Notes: a model not told the origin generated them from the letters alone. Positions 17,330-28,163 are shown, numbered from the stretch's first letter. The stretch is DNA of 55,618 nucleotides from Rhodocyclaceae bacterium (GCA_008933825.1 WBUF01000012.1:1-55618), one strand, 5' to 3'. Translations and numbers: made by a program.

Positions 17330-17335
17330 CTGACT
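17314..17335 (-). repeat. Dispersed motif copy G (exact, minus orientation) at the bioA/bioF junction
   Basis: On plus, CGCCGT (17314-17319), ten bases, CTGACT (17330-17335). It spans the last codons of bioA, the ATGA overlap and the second and third codons of bioF. Confidence 0.6.
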
Positions 17336-18471
17336 TTACGGACGAGCTCGCCGCGCTCGACGCGCAGGCGCTGCGGCGCCGGCGGCGCGTCGTCGAGTCG
17401 CCCTGCGCGCCGGAGCTGGTCGTCGACGGCAAGCCCATGCTGGCCTTCTGCAGCAACGACTACCTCGGCCTCGCCAATGACCCGGCGCTCGCTTCCGCAG
17501 CGCAGGAAGGCGCGCGCCTGTACGGCCTCGGTTCCGGCGCTTCGCCGCTGGTCAGCGGCCACCAGGCGCCGCACGTGGCACTGGAGCAACGCCTCGCCGA
17601 ATTCACAGGATTCGAACGGGCGCTGCTCTTCTCCACCGGCTACCTCGCCAACCTCGGCACGGTGCCGGCGCTCGCCGGGCGCGGCGACGCCATCTTCTCC
17701 GACCGGCTCAACCACGCCTCGCTCATCGACGCCGCGCGCTTGAGCCGCGCCGAGTGCAACGTCTATCCGCACTGCGACCTCTCGTCGCTCGCCGCCGCGC
17801 TCGCCGCCTCGCGCGCGAAACGCAAGCTGATCATCACGGATGCGGTGTTCAGCATGGACGGCGACCTCGCGCCGCTGCCGGAGATCCTTGAACTGGCCGA
17901 GCGCCACCAGGCCTGGCTGCTGGTGGACGACGCCCACGGCTTCGGCCTGCTCGGGCCGCAGGGGCGCGGAGCCGCGGCGCATTTCAAGCTCGCCTCGCCG
18001 CGACTGCTGGTGATGGGCACGCTGGGCAAGGCGGCCGGCGGCGCCGGCGCCTTCGTCGCCGGATCGGAAAACGCCGTCGAGTGGATACTGCAGAAGGCGC
18101 GCACCTACATCTTCAGCACTGCCGAGCCGGCGCTCGTCGCCCACGCCCTGCTGACGGCCATCGACCTCATCGAGCAGGGCGACGCGCGACGCGCCAACCT
18201 CGCCGCCCGCATCGCCCAGTTGCGCGCGTCACTCAAGCCGAAGCGCTGGACCCTGCTGCCCTCGCAGACGGCCATCCAGCCGCTGGTGATCGGCGGCAAC
18301 GCCGAGACCATGGACGTTGCCGCCCGGCTCTACGAGCGCGGCCTGTGGGTGCCGGGCATCCGCCCGCCCACCGTGCCGGCCGGCAGTGCGCGGCTGCGCA
18401 TCACGCTTTCCGCCGCGCATACCGAAGCGCAGGTGGCGCGGCTCGTTGACACCCTGAAAGAATTGGAATGA
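17326..18471 (+). CDS. bioF: 8-amino-7-oxononanoate synthase
   Basis: 381 residues. PLP-dependent condensation of pimeloyl thioester with alanine, the first committed ring-forming step in biotin synthesis. Visible: [71 protein letters not shown] and [15 protein letters not shown] with PLP lysine K234. Start fixed by overlap with bioA. Followed by an inverted repeat before bioD. Confidence 0.94.
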   Translation: MTDFTDELAALDAQALRRRRRVVESPCAPELVVDGKPMLAFCSNDYLGLANDPALASAAQEGARLYGLGSGASPLVSGHQAPHVALEQRLAEFTGFERALLFSTGYLANLGTVPALAGRGDAIFSDRLNHASLIDAARLSRAECNVYPHCDLSSLAAALAASRAKRKLIITDAVFSMDGDLAPLPEILELAERHQAWLLVDDAHGFGLLGPQGRGAAAHFKLASPRLLVMGTLGKAAGGAGAFVAGSENAVEWILQKARTYIFSTAEPALVAHALLTAIDLIEQGDARRANLAARIAQLRASLKPKRWTLLPSQTAIQPLVIGGNAETMDVAARLYERGLWVPGIRPPTVPAGSARLRITLSAAHTEAQVARLVDTLKELE

Positions 18472-18485
18472 AGCAAAACCATTCA

Positions 18486-18554
18486 CCACAGAGACACAGA
18501 GGCACAGAGAAAAGCAGTTTTATGGGTTTCCTCTGTGTCTCTGTGTCTCTGTGG
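18486..18554. repeat. CACAGAG-type inverted repeat between bioF and bioD
   Basis: Two 24-base arms, 18486-18509 and 18531-18554, are reverse complements with one mismatch, around a 21-base spacer. Each arm is made of short CACAGAG / CACAGAGA units (CCACAGAGACACAGAG). Pairing extends a few bases outward on the TTAACC side. This CCACAGAGACACAGAG-type repeat is known to me as a recurrent intergenic element in many bacterial genomes. In RNA it would form a long hairpin between two co-transcribed genes. Confidence 0.85.
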
Positions 18555-18574
18555 TTAAACCAGGTTTTTTTCGC

Positions 18575-19222
18575 ATGAGCCAAGCCAATTTTCTGACCGG
18601 CACCGACACCGAGGTCGGCAAGACGCTGATTGCCGCGGCCCTGCTGCGCGCCGCCGCCGCGCAGGGATTGCGCGCGCTGGGCATGAAGCCGGTGGCGGCC
18701 GGCGGTGACGAGGACGTCGATGCGCTGGTCGCCGCGGGCAACGTCGCCGCGCCGCGCGAGCTCATCAACCCCTACCTGCTGCGCGAGCCGCTCTCGCCGC
18801 ACCTCGCCGCGCGGCGCGACGGCACGGCCATCGACCTCGAACGCATCGCGCGCTGTTTCGGCGAGCTGCGCGGCCGGGCGGATTTCCTGATCGTCGAGGG
18901 CGCCGGCGGCTTCCGCGTGCCGCTCGGCGACACGCACGACGGCGCCGACCTCGCCGCGCGGCTCGGCCTGCCGCTGATCCTGGTGGTCGGCCTGCGCCTG
19001 GGCTGCCTCAACCACGCGCTGCTGACCGCGGAAGCGATCCGCGCGCGCGGCCTGCCGCTCGCCGGCTGGGTCGCCAACCAGGTCGACCCGGCCATGGCCT
19101 GCGTCGCGGAGAACGTCGACACGCTGCGCGCGCGCCTGCCCGCGCCGCTGCTCGGCGTCGTGCCCTTCCAGGACCATCCGAATCCGGCGCAGGTCGCCAC
19201 CCTGCTGGAGCTGCCCGAATGA
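18575..19222 (+). CDS. bioD: ATP-dependent dethiobiotin synthetase
   Basis: 215 residues from the ATG at 18575. P-loop [12 protein letters not shown] (residues 6-17), [38 protein letters not shown] and [19 protein letters not shown] are family hallmarks. It closes the ureido ring of dethiobiotin from diaminopelargonate, CO2 and ATP. Its stop overlaps the next gene's ATG by four bases. bioB, bioC and bioH are not in the window. Confidence 0.94.
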   Translation: MSQANFLTGTDTEVGKTLIAAALLRAAAAQGLRALGMKPVAAGGDEDVDALVAAGNVAAPRELINPYLLREPLSPHLAARRDGTAIDLERIARCFGELRGRADFLIVEGAGGFRVPLGDTHDGADLAARLGLPLILVVGLRLGCLNHALLTAEAIRARGLPLAGWVANQVDPAMACVAENVDTLRARLPAPLLGVVPFQDHPNPAQVATLLELPE

Positions 19223-20328
19223 GCGAAAAGATCGGCGCGGTCGTCGTCGGCGCCGGCGTCGTCGGCCTCGCCTGCGCGCGGGCGCTGGCGCTGCGCGGCA
19301 TCGAGACCGTCATCCTCGAAACCCACGATGCCATCGGCCAGGAAACCAGCTCGCGCAACAGCGAGGTGGTCCACGCCGGCCTCTACTACCCGCCCGGCTC
19401 GCTCAAGGCGCAGCTGTGCGTCGAGGGCAACCGGCTGCTTTACGCCTTTTGCGAGCAACACCGCGTCGCCCACCGCCGCTGCGGCAAGCTCATCGTCGCC
19501 ACCTCGGCCGCGCAGGCGGAAAAACTCGCCGCGCTGAAAAGTCAGTCTGCGCAGAACGGCGTCGAGGACCTCCGGCCCCTCACGGCGGCAGAAGCGCGCG
19601 CGCTGGAGCCGCAGTTGTCCGCCAGCGCGGCGCTGCTCTCGCCGTCGACCGGCATCGTCGACAGCCACGGCCTGATGCTGGCGCTGCAGGGCGAGGCCGA
19701 GGCGCACGGCGCAGCGCTGGCCCTGAAGAGCCCGCTGCTGCGCGCCGAGGCGCGCGGCGACGGCTTCGTGCTCGAAGTCGGCGGCGCGGAACCGATGCGC
19801 CTCGAATGCGACATCCTCATCAACAGCGCCGGACTGCATGCTGCAAAGCTCGCCGCGACGATCGCCGGCCTCGATGTGCGCCACGTGCCGAAACAGTATT
19901 TCGCCCGCGGCAACTATTTCGCGCTGGCCGGCCGCGCGCCCTTCTCGCGCCTGGTCTACCCCCTGCCCGAGCCGGGCGGCCTGGGCGTGCACCTGACGCT
20001 CGACCTTGGCGGCCAGGCGCGCTTCGGCCCCGACGTGGAATGGGTGGATGCCCTCGACTGCACGGTCGATCCGCGCCGCGCCGATGCCTTCTACGCCGAG
20101 GTGCGCCAGTACTGGCCGGGGCTGGCCGACGGCGCCCTGCAGCCGGCTTACGCAGGCATCCGGCCCAAGCTGGCCGGGCCGAACGACCCCGCTGCGGATT
20201 TCCTCGTGCAATCCGAGGCGGCGCACGGCGTGCCGGGCCTGGTGAATCTCTTCGGCATCGAGTCGCCGGGGCTCACCGCCTGCCTCGCGCTGGCGGAACG
20301 CGTCTGCAAGGGACTGGGCGTCCGATGA
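19219..20328 (+). CDS. FAD-dependent oxidoreductase (LhgO/DAO-type)
   Basis: 369 residues. N-terminal FAD-binding motif [27 protein letters not shown], then [27 protein letters not shown] and a C-terminal [19 protein letters not shown], the signature of the L-2-hydroxyglutarate dehydrogenase/oxidase (LhgO, YgaF) branch of the DAO family. The predicted reaction is oxidation of a 2-hydroxy acid; true substrate unproved. Coupled by ATGA to bioD upstream and to an orphan PIN gene downstream, an unusual position for this enzyme. Carries dispersed-motif copy B. Confidence 0.82.
   Translation: MSEKIGAVVVGAGVVGLACARALALRGIETVILETHDAIGQETSSRNSEVVHAGLYYPPGSLKAQLCVEGNRLLYAFCEQHRVAHRRCGKLIVATSAAQAEKLAALKSQSAQNGVEDLRPLTAAEARALEPQLSASAALLSPSTGIVDSHGLMLALQGEAEAHGAALALKSPLLRAEARGDGFVLEVGGAEPMRLECDILINSAGLHAAKLAATIAGLDVRHVPKQYFARGNYFALAGRAPFSRLVYPLPEPGGLGVHLTLDLGGQARFGPDVEWVDALDCTVDPRRADAFYAEVRQYWPGLADGALQPAYAGIRPKLAGPNDPAADFLVQSEAAHGVPGLVNLFGIESPGLTACLALAERVCKGLGVR
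19540..19561 (+). repeat. Dispersed motif copy B (exact)
   Basis: AGTCAG-N10-ACGGCG, preceded by GAAA. Inside the LhgO-like gene, coding KSQSAQNGV. The inner bases include the palindrome TCTGCGCAGA. Confidence 0.65.
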
Positions 20329-20771
20329 AGCGCCGCCCTGCGCTGCGCCTGGTCCTCGACACCAACGTCGTGCTCGACCTGCTGCACTTCGGCGATCCCG
20401 CAGTGGCGCCGCTGCGCCGCGCCCTGGCGGACGGCCGTGCCGCCTGTTTCGCCAGCGCGGAGACGCGCGCCGAACTGGCTCACGTGCTGGGCTACGCCCG
20501 GTTCAAAATGGGCGACGATGAAGTCCGCCGCATCCTCGACGAATACGACGCCCTCGCCCGGCCCTGCGAGGCGGCCGGAGGCGCTCTGCCGCCGCTGCCG
20601 CAGTGCCGCGACGCAGACGACCAGAAGTTCCTCGAGTTGGCCCTGGCGGCGCGCGCCGACCTGCTCGTCAGCAAGGACAAGGCGCTGCTGGTCCTGGCGA
20701 AGAAATCTGCGCGGCTCGGCTTTCGCATCGCCGCTCCGGCAGGGGCGGCGGCATTGCTCGAATGCGCTTAG
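20325..20771 (+). CDS. Orphan PIN-domain protein (putative toxin, COG1569-like)
   Basis: 148 residues, start ATG at 20325 overlapping the FAD oxidoreductase stop (ATGA). PIN features: [19 protein letters not shown] with the first Asp, [18 protein letters not shown], and [29 protein letters not shown] with the later acidic cluster. Such proteins usually pair with an antitoxin, yet no small DNA-binding gene is adjacent on either side. It sits at the end of the bio/FAD operon and overlaps the stop of a convergent unknown gene by four bases. Either a solitary nuclease or the antitoxin is elsewhere. Confidence 0.82.
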   Translation: MKRRPALRLVLDTNVVLDLLHFGDPAVAPLRRALADGRAACFASAETRAELAHVLGYARFKMGDDEVRRILDEYDALARPCEAAGGALPPLPQCRDADDQKFLELALAARADLLVSKDKALLVLAKKSARLGFRIAAPAGAAALLECA

Positions 20772-21202
20772 GCGGTGAGACTGGCCAGTATCTCGCGCGT
20801 CAGCGGCAGCCAGCGGCCGTCCACCTGCACATCCACCTTCTCGAAGGGAATGGCCAGGCGCGGGCTCACGCGGTTGGTCGGGCTCACGGCGTCGTCCACG
20901 CCGAAGTAGATCACTCCGGAGGCAAGGTTGCGCTCGTCCGCGATGCGCGTCACCTCGGCGAACAGCGCATTGCGGGCCGGGATGCGCAGGACGACGATGT
21001 CGGCGCCGTTGGGCTGCGGCGCGCGGGTCTGGCACTCGAGGCGGTAGACGGCGCGGCTGGCCGGCAGCTGCTTGCGCACCGTCTCCAGCATTTTCTGCGG
21101 ATAATCGAAGGGCGGGCCGAACTGGCGCTCGAGGCGCAAGAACGGCTCCTTTGCCTTGAGCAGCCGAGCGAGCGACTCGGTACGATAGACGTAGTTCTTC
21201 AT
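20768..21202 (-). CDS. Conserved-looking protein of unknown function
   Basis: 144 residues from the ATG at 21202; an in-frame TTG at 21208 is possible. Soluble, no signal peptide or membrane segment. Contains YRTESLARLLKAKEPFLRLERQFGPPFDYP, ETVRKQLPASRAVYRLECQTRAP and GVIYFGVDDAVSPTNRVSPRLAIPFEKVDVQVDGRWLPL. I do not recognise the family. Ends against the convergent orphan PIN gene. The 195 bases between it and recQ hold an A+T-rich stretch (21290-21312) that may contain promoters for one or both, but I see no convincing pair of boxes. Confidence 0.6.
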   Translation of the reverse strand: MKNYVYRTESLARLLKAKEPFLRLERQFGPPFDYPQKMLETVRKQLPASRAVYRLECQTRAPQPNGADIVVLRIPARNALFAEVTRIADERNLASGVIYFGVDDAVSPTNRVSPRLAIPFEKVDVQVDGRWLPLTREILASLTA

Positions 21203-21397
21203 GGTCAAGCAAACCCCTGTCGGCCGTCCGCCGGCGCGCCGGCCAGCCTCTTCGCAGGAGGAGGCAGAGACGGCGCGGCGTCATGTCATTTTGATAAACA
21301 TCATATCATCGCCCGCATTGGGGGTTGAGGAAGTTTTTCACGGAAGGCGCCGGAGCGGCGACAGGAGAACCAAGGTGAGTTTCAGTATGCGCAAAGA

Positions 21398-23191
<1,794 letters not shown>

Positions 23192-23205
23192 GGACGCCAA
23201 CCCTG

Positions 23206-23211
23206 TATAAT
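23206..23211 (+). promoter_or_regulatory. Candidate -10 box for the RhlE-type helicase gene
   Basis: TATAAT 15 bases after the recQ stop and about 195 bases before the helicase start. No convincing -35 is seen. If used, it gives a leader of close to 190 nucleotides. Confidence 0.4.
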
Positions 23212-23357
23212 GCGCGCCGTGCAATGCAGCAGGCAGTAGTTCTCCAGCCCGCCAGTTTCAAGTCCGGGCTCACGTGACTGTATTCCACACACAGTCTCCG
23301 TCCGCGATCTCGTCCGCCTTTCCTTTCCGATCGGCCTGAGTTGTTGCCGGTGATCTC

Positions 23358-23377
23358 GCGTCACCCGAACGTGACGC
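23358..23377 (+). promoter_or_regulatory. Perfect inverted repeat in the RhlE-type leader
   Basis: GCGTCAC-CCGAAC-GTGACGC: 7-bp arms with a 6-base loop, 28 bases before the start codon and just before the ribosome binding site AAGGAAAG. In RNA it would be a stable hairpin; as DNA it could bind a dimeric regulator. Leaders of DEAD-box helicase genes are often used for autoregulation. Confidence 0.55.
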
Positions 23378-23405
23378 CCATCATTTATCTGAAAAGGAAA
23401 GAGCC

Positions 23406-24716
23406 ATGGCGTTTGCCCAGCTCGGTTTGAACCCGTTCGTCGTCAAGGCCGTCGAGGCCAGCGGCTACACCCAGCCCACCGCCGTGCAGGCACAGGCCGT
23501 CCCTGCCACGCTGGAAGGCACGGACCTCCTCGTCTCCTCGCAGACCGGCAGCGGCAAGACGGCGGCCTTCATGCTGCCCTGCCTGCACCGCCTGACGGAG
23601 CCCTCGAAACTGCCCGGTCGCGGCCCGCGCGTGCTGGTGCTGGTGCCGACGCGCGAACTGGCGCAGCAGGTGACCAAGGCCGCCGACACCTACGGCAAGT
23701 TCCTCAAGCGCCTGCGCACCGTCGCCGTCGTCGGCGGCGCGCCCTTCCACGTCCAGGCCAAGCTGCTGTCGCAGCCGGTCGACGTCGTCGTCGCCACGCC
23801 GGGCCGCCTGATCGACCACATCGAGCGCGGCCGCATCGATTTCTCGCGCCTGGAGACGCTGATCCTCGACGAGGCGGACCGCATGCTCGACATGGGCTTC
23901 ATCGACGACATCGAGGCCATCGTCGCCCGCACGCCGGCGACGCGCCAGACGCTGCTCTTCTCGGCCACGCTGGAAGGCGTCGTCGGCCGCCTCGCCAGCC
24001 GCGTGACGAAAAACGCCCGCCGCATCGAAATCGAGACGGCGCCGGAACTCAAGGCGAAGATCGCGCAGCGCATCCATTTCGCCGACGACTTCTTGCACAA
24101 GTCGCGCCTGCTCGACCACCTGCTGCGCGACGTCGATCTCTCGCAGGCGGTGGTGTTCACCTCGACCAAGAAATCCGCCGACGACCTCGCCGTGCAGCTG
24201 CGCGGCGAAGGCTTCGCCGCCGAGGCGCTGCACGGCGACATGAGCCAGCGCGACCGCAACCGCACCCTGCAGGGGCTGCGCCAGGGCCGCACCCGCGTGC
24301 TGGTGGCGACCGACGTCGCCGCGCGCGGCATCGACGTGCCGGGCATCAGCCACGTCATCAACTTCGACCTGCCGCGCCAGGCCGAGGACTACGTGCACCG
24401 CATTGGCCGTACCGGCCGCGCCGGGCGCGAGGGCATCGCCATCAGCCTGGCGGCGCATTTCGAGAAACGGCAGATCCGCGACATCGAGCGCTACACCGCG
24501 CAGTCGATCCGCGTGGGCGTCATCCCCGGCCTCGAGCCGAAGGCCCGGCCGGCCCGCCCCGAAGGCTTCGGCGACAAGCGCCGCGCCAATGCGCCGCGGC
24601 CGGCCGGCGGATACGGCAAGCCTGAAACCGGCCGCGGCCGCAGAGCCGGCCACGAGAAAAAGCCGGGGGGCTTCCGCGCCGGATCGCGGCCGGCTGCAGG
24701 CACGCGTCGCAGCTAG
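23406..24716 (+). CDS. rhlE: DEAD-box RNA helicase, RhlE type
   Basis: 436 residues. Q motif FNPFVV...GYTQPTAVQAQAVP (residues about 3-30), SSQTGSGKTAAFMLP (motif I), PTRELAQQV (Ia), TPGRLID (Ib), LDEADRMLDMGF (II), FSATLEG (III), VLVATDVAARGIDVPGISHVINFD and HRIGRTGRAGREG (V/VI). The C-terminal tail from about residue 370 is rich in Arg, Gly and Pro, as in RhlE. Unwinds RNA in ribosome assembly and cold adaptation. A leader of about 190 bases with a hairpin precedes it. Confidence 0.9.
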   Translation: MAFAQLGLNPFVVKAVEASGYTQPTAVQAQAVPATLEGTDLLVSSQTGSGKTAAFMLPCLHRLTEPSKLPGRGPRVLVLVPTRELAQQVTKAADTYGKFLKRLRTVAVVGGAPFHVQAKLLSQPVDVVVATPGRLIDHIERGRIDFSRLETLILDEADRMLDMGFIDDIEAIVARTPATRQTLLFSATLEGVVGRLASRVTKNARRIEIETAPELKAKIAQRIHFADDFLHKSRLLDHLLRDVDLSQAVVFTSTKKSADDLAVQLRGEGFAAEALHGDMSQRDRNRTLQGLRQGRTRVLVATDVAARGIDVPGISHVINFDLPRQAEDYVHRIGRTGRAGREGIAISLAAHFEKRQIRDIERYTAQSIRVGVIPGLEPKARPARPEGFGDKRRANAPRPAGGYGKPETGRGRRAGHEKKPGGFRAGSRPAAGTRRS

Positions 24717-24852
24717 GGCCTGTTCGCAACTGCCTTGCCGGACAAAACCTTGTGTTCAGCATGGGCATGGCGAACTTCGCCTCGACCGATGTCGGCATGC
24801 GGGCATGCTCGGCCGCATCTTGGTCGCGATTGCATTGCCCGGTGTCGCTCGG

Positions 24853-24881
24853 TTGACAAGCGCAATGCCCCACTCTAGAGT
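24853..24881 (+). promoter_or_regulatory. Strong candidate promoter of the TRAP operon
   Basis: TTGACA (24853-24858), a 17-base spacer, TAGAGT (24876-24881), about 67 bases before the binding-protein start. The -35 box is a perfect consensus. The ribosome binding site AAAGGA lies before 24949. The rest of the 232-base gap (24717-24948) shows nothing else I can name. Confidence 0.65.
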
Positions 24882-24948
24882 CGCAATCGAATGATTGCCT
24901 GAACTAATCATTTAAATAACAACAATCCACACGAAAGGAATCCTTCCG

Positions 24949-25950
24949 ATGCAAACGCGCCCGACCCGAGGCGGCCACGCCCTGATTCTCCTGCGCATCC
25001 TCGCCGCTTCCGCCTGCTTCGTCGAAATACTGGGCGCCGGTGCGGCGCATGCGCAGGAGGTCACGCTGCGCGCTGTCAGTTCCTTCGCCGAGGGCACGAC
25101 GTTCTCGAAGAACTTCGAGCGTTTCGTGCAGAAGGTCAATGCCGAAGGCAAGGGACTCGTGCAGATCAATTACATCGGCGGACCGAAGGCGGTTCCTCCG
25201 TTCGAGGTCGGGAATGCCGTCAAGAGCGGCGTGGTGGACGTGGCAAACGTCACCGGCGCCTTCTACACCACCCTGCTCCCTGAAGCGGACGCGCTGAAGC
25301 TGAACACCATAAGCGCAGCCGAAATGCGCAAGAATGGCGCCTATGACTACATCAACAAGCTGTGGTCCGAGAAGATGAACGTCCAGTACCTGGCGCGCTC
25401 GATGGACCACATGCCGTTCTGCCTGTATCTGAACAAGAAGATCGACAAGCCCGATCTGACCGGGCTCAAGCTGCGCATCACTCCGGTGTATCGCGACTTC
25501 TTCCAGGCCCTGGGCGCCACCATCGTGCAGACGGCGCCGGGCGAGGTCTACACCGCTCTCGATCGCGGCGTCGTCGACGGCTACGGCTGGCCGATTTCCG
25601 GCATCTTCGATCTCGGCTGGCACGAGAAGACGAAGTACCGCGTCAGCGCCTGCTTCTACAATGTCGAGGTCGGCGTACTGGTCAGCAACAACGCCTGGAA
25701 CAAGCTGAACGACAAGCAGCGCGAATTCCTGACCAGGATGGGCGTCTGGATGGAGGGACTGAGCGCCGAGATGCCGGCGCACAATGCCGGGGAGGCGAAG
25801 CGGCAGGCCGCCGCCGGCATCCAGGTCATCGACTTCGGCGAACAGGACAGGGCGTCGTTCGTGGCGCGCGCCTATGAAGTCGGCTGGGCGAGCGCGGTCA
25901 AGCAAAGCCCGCAGCACGGTCCGAAGCTCAAGTCGCTGATCACCCGCTGA
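24949..25950 (+). CDS. dctP: TRAP transporter solute-binding protein (DctP type)
   Basis: 333 residues with a signal peptide (about 1-36, ending GAAHAQ). Mature part EVTLRAVSSFAEGTTFSKNFERFVQKVN, then AKNVTGAFYTTLLPEADALK-like segments, LTGLKLRITPVYRDFFQALGATIVQTAPGEVYTALDRGVVDGYGWP, the DctP family core with the conserved Arg (R in KLRI) that binds a substrate carboxylate or sulfonate. Periplasmic partner of the membrane genes that follow. Substrate unknown. I see no specific ligand signature beyond an acidic substrate. Confidence 0.88.
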   Translation: MQTRPTRGGHALILLRILAASACFVEILGAGAAHAQEVTLRAVSSFAEGTTFSKNFERFVQKVNAEGKGLVQINYIGGPKAVPPFEVGNAVKSGVVDVANVTGAFYTTLLPEADALKLNTISAAEMRKNGAYDYINKLWSEKMNVQYLARSMDHMPFCLYLNKKIDKPDLTGLKLRITPVYRDFFQALGATIVQTAPGEVYTALDRGVVDGYGWPISGIFDLGWHEKTKYRVSACFYNVEVGVLVSNNAWNKLNDKQREFLTRMGVWMEGLSAEMPAHNAGEAKRQAAAGIQVIDFGEQDRASFVARAYEVGWASAVKQSPQHGPKLKSLITR

Positions 25951-26006
25951 CCATTGCCGCCGCCGACGCCCCGGTGGCGTAGGCGGCAGCCGGCCCGGCC
26001 GCCATC

Positions 26007-26522
26007 ATGAAGCAGCTGTCAGCGCTCTACGGACGCATCCTGGACGCGCTCGCGCTGACGGCTTGCGCGATTCTGTTCGCGGTCATACTCATCACCTGCG
26101 CCGACGTGCTGCTGCGCAACCTCTTTGCATCCGGCATCGCCTGGTCGAACGAGACGAGCGAGTACGCCCTTTATCTGATGACGATGCTGACCGTGCCTTG
26201 GCTGCTGCGCCAGGGCGCGCACGTGCGGGTCGACCTGCTGCTGCAGGCCGTTTCCGCGCGCAACGGCTGGCGGCTCGAATGGTTCGTTGATCTGTCCGGC
26301 CTGCTGATATCGCTGGTGCTGATGGTGTACGGCGTACGCATCGCCCTGGAAAGCGCCGAACGGGGCTCGCTCGTCATCAAGACTCTCGTGTTCCCGGAAT
26401 GGTGGCTGCTGGTCCCTCTGCCAGTTGCATTCGCCCTGCTCGCGGCGGAATTCGTCTTCCGCATGCAGCGCCTGTACGAGGGGGAGCGCGTCCCGCGCAA
26501 GGACGCCGTTTCCGCTTCCTGA
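26007..26522 (+). CDS. dctQ: TRAP transporter small membrane subunit (DctQ type)
   Basis: 171 residues with four membrane segments (about 15-38, 52-70, 90-112, 130-150). TCADVLLRNLFASGIAWSNETSEYALYLMTML and the following RQGAHVRVDLLLQAV are DctQ hallmarks. Forms the transporter with the large subunit whose gene starts 11 bases later. Secondary active uptake using a Na+ or H+ gradient. Confidence 0.88.
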   Translation: MKQLSALYGRILDALALTACAILFAVILITCADVLLRNLFASGIAWSNETSEYALYLMTMLTVPWLLRQGAHVRVDLLLQAVSARNGWRLEWFVDLSGLLISLVLMVYGVRIALESAERGSLVIKTLVFPEWWLLVPLPVAFALLAAEFVFRMQRLYEGERVPRKDAVSAS

Positions 26523-26533
26523 CGAAAGCCGAC

Positions 26534-27847
26534 ATGTCCTGGGAAGCAAGCGCACTGTTGCTGCTGGGCGGATCGACTCTGCTGCTCTTCCTCGGCCTTC
26601 CGGTCGCGTTCACCTTCCTTGCCGCCAACCTGGTCGGCGCCGTGCTGTTCCTCGGCGGCGAACCCGGGCTCATGCAGCTGGCGCGCAACAGCATCGTCTC
26701 CGTGCAGAGCTTCTCGCTGACGCCGATTCCGCTGTTCGTGCTGATGGGCGAGGTGCTCTTCCACACGGGGCTCGCCTTCAAGGTTATCGAGGGCATCGAG
26801 CACATGATCAAGCGCCTGCCCGGGCGCCTGGCGGTCGTCGCGGTGGTGGCCGGCACGGTGTTCTCGGCGATCTCCGGCTCCACCATCGCCACCACTGCCA
26901 TGCTTGGCAGCCTGATGCTGCCGGCCATGCTGCAGCGCGGCTACCATCCGACCATGGCAACCGGGCCCATCATGGCCATCGGTGCCGTCGACATGCTGAT
27001 CCCGCCCTCGGCCCTCACGGTCCTGTTTGGCAGCCTTTCCGGCATATCGATCTCCAAGCTGCTGATCGGCGGGATCGTGCCGGGCCTGATCATGAGCGCG
27101 GCTTTCGTCATCTACATCGTGGCGCAGGCAAAGATGAATCCGTCCCTCGCGCCTGATGCCGAATTGCCCGGCCACCGGGGCTGGGACAGGTTCCGGCCGT
27201 TCGTGAAATACGTGGTGCCGATGGTTTCGATCTTCGTCATCGTGGTCGGCGCAATGGCAGCCGGCTGGGCGACGCCCACCGAGTCCGCCGCCATCGGGGC
27301 GCTCGCCACCATCGTGCTGGCGGGGATCTATCGCTCGCTTACCGTCGGCAATCTTCTGAAGTCGCTGAAGGGCGCCGTCGCGATATCCGGCATGCTGCTG
27401 TTCATCATCGTCGGCGCCACCACCTTCTCCCAGATACTGAGCTTCTCGGGGGCAACCAACGGACTGGTGCAGATGGTCACCGGCCACGACCTGTCGGCGA
27501 CGCAGATCGTCGTCGGCATGATGCTGATGCTGATCTTTCTCGGCGTATTCGTGGACCAGATCAGCATGATGATGATCACCCTGCCGATCTTCATGCCCAT
27601 CGTGCAGTCGCTCAACCTCGACCTCGTCTGGTTCGGCATGCTCTTTCTGATCTGCATGCAGCTCGGCCTGCTGATGCCACCCCATGGCCTGCTGCTCATG
27701 ACGATGCGCGGCGTCGCCCCGCCCCAGGTCACGATGAAGCATATCTTCCAGGCGGTCGTGCCCTACCTCGTCATCAGCCTCGCGACGCTAGCGCTGGTGT
27801 TCTTCGTCCCGGCAATAACAACCTGGCTGCCGGCGCTCCTGGTTTAG
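26534..27847 (+). CDS. dctM: TRAP transporter large membrane subunit (DctM type)
   Basis: 437 residues from the ATG at 26534, about 12 membrane segments. Contains SGSTIATTAMLGSLMLPAMLQRGYHPTMATGPIMAIGAVDMLIPPSALTVLFG and LGVFVDQISMMMITLPIFMPIVQSLNLDLVWFGMLF, the repeated transport core of DctM. Last gene of the TRAP operon, followed by a strong hairpin at 27884. Confidence 0.92.
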   Translation: MSWEASALLLLGGSTLLLFLGLPVAFTFLAANLVGAVLFLGGEPGLMQLARNSIVSVQSFSLTPIPLFVLMGEVLFHTGLAFKVIEGIEHMIKRLPGRLAVVAVVAGTVFSAISGSTIATTAMLGSLMLPAMLQRGYHPTMATGPIMAIGAVDMLIPPSALTVLFGSLSGISISKLLIGGIVPGLIMSAAFVIYIVAQAKMNPSLAPDAELPGHRGWDRFRPFVKYVVPMVSIFVIVVGAMAAGWATPTESAAIGALATIVLAGIYRSLTVGNLLKSLKGAVAISGMLLFIIVGATTFSQILSFSGATNGLVQMVTGHDLSATQIVVGMMLMLIFLGVFVDQISMMMITLPIFMPIVQSLNLDLVWFGMLFLICMQLGLLMPPHGLLLMTMRGVAPPQVTMKHIFQAVVPYLVISLATLALVFFVPAITTWLPALLV

Positions 27848-27883
27848 TGCCGCCCGGTCTCGGAGCAGAACGGCGGAAGAAAG

Positions 27884-27908
27884 CACCCCGCCCCGCCGGG
27901 GCGGGGTG
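27884..27908. terminator. Strong GC hairpin between convergent genes
   Basis: Perfect 11-bp stem CACCCCGCCCC / GGGGCGGGGTG with a 3-base loop, between dctM (stop 27847) and the minus-strand small gene (stop 27918). The minus-strand side is followed by GCTTTCTTCC, partly T-rich. Probably ends transcription from both directions. Confidence 0.65.
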
Positions 27909-27917
27909 AACCGGCTA

Positions 27918-28136
27918 CTACCAGCGACCCGTGAAATGCTGGCGGCCGAGGCGCAGCAGCCCGGCCGAAGCCAGACTGAGCAGCAGCAGGCCCAGCACGT
28001 GCTTGAAGGCGATCGGCCCGAGGCCGAACACCCCGGGGATCGTCCAGTGCCACGCCTGCCGGATCACCAGGGCAGCGCCCAGCAGCAGCGCCAGCCCGAC
28101 CAGCAGCACCCCCAGCATGTTTCCGTATTTCCGCAT
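27918..28136 (-). CDS. Small two-span membrane protein
   Basis: 72 residues with two hydrophobic stretches (about 7-26 and 42-62) and a basic end GLLRLGRQHFTGRW. Start ATG at 28136 has GAAGGAGATGG in front. Not recognised. Lies 27 bases after the MarR stop on the same strand, so it is probably under that regulator. Confidence 0.65.
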   Translation of the reverse strand: MRKYGNMLGVLLVGLALLLGAALVIRQAWHWTIPGVFGLGPIAFKHVLGLLLLSLASAGLLRLGRQHFTGRW

Positions 28137-28163
28137 CGTCCATCTCCTTCCGCAGTTGCCAAC

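Noticed and set aside
24949..27847. TRAP transporter as the uptake system for the xsc cluster
   Set aside because: It lies several genes away with unrelated genes between, and no ligand signature supports it; the BASS transporter inside the operon is the nearer candidate.
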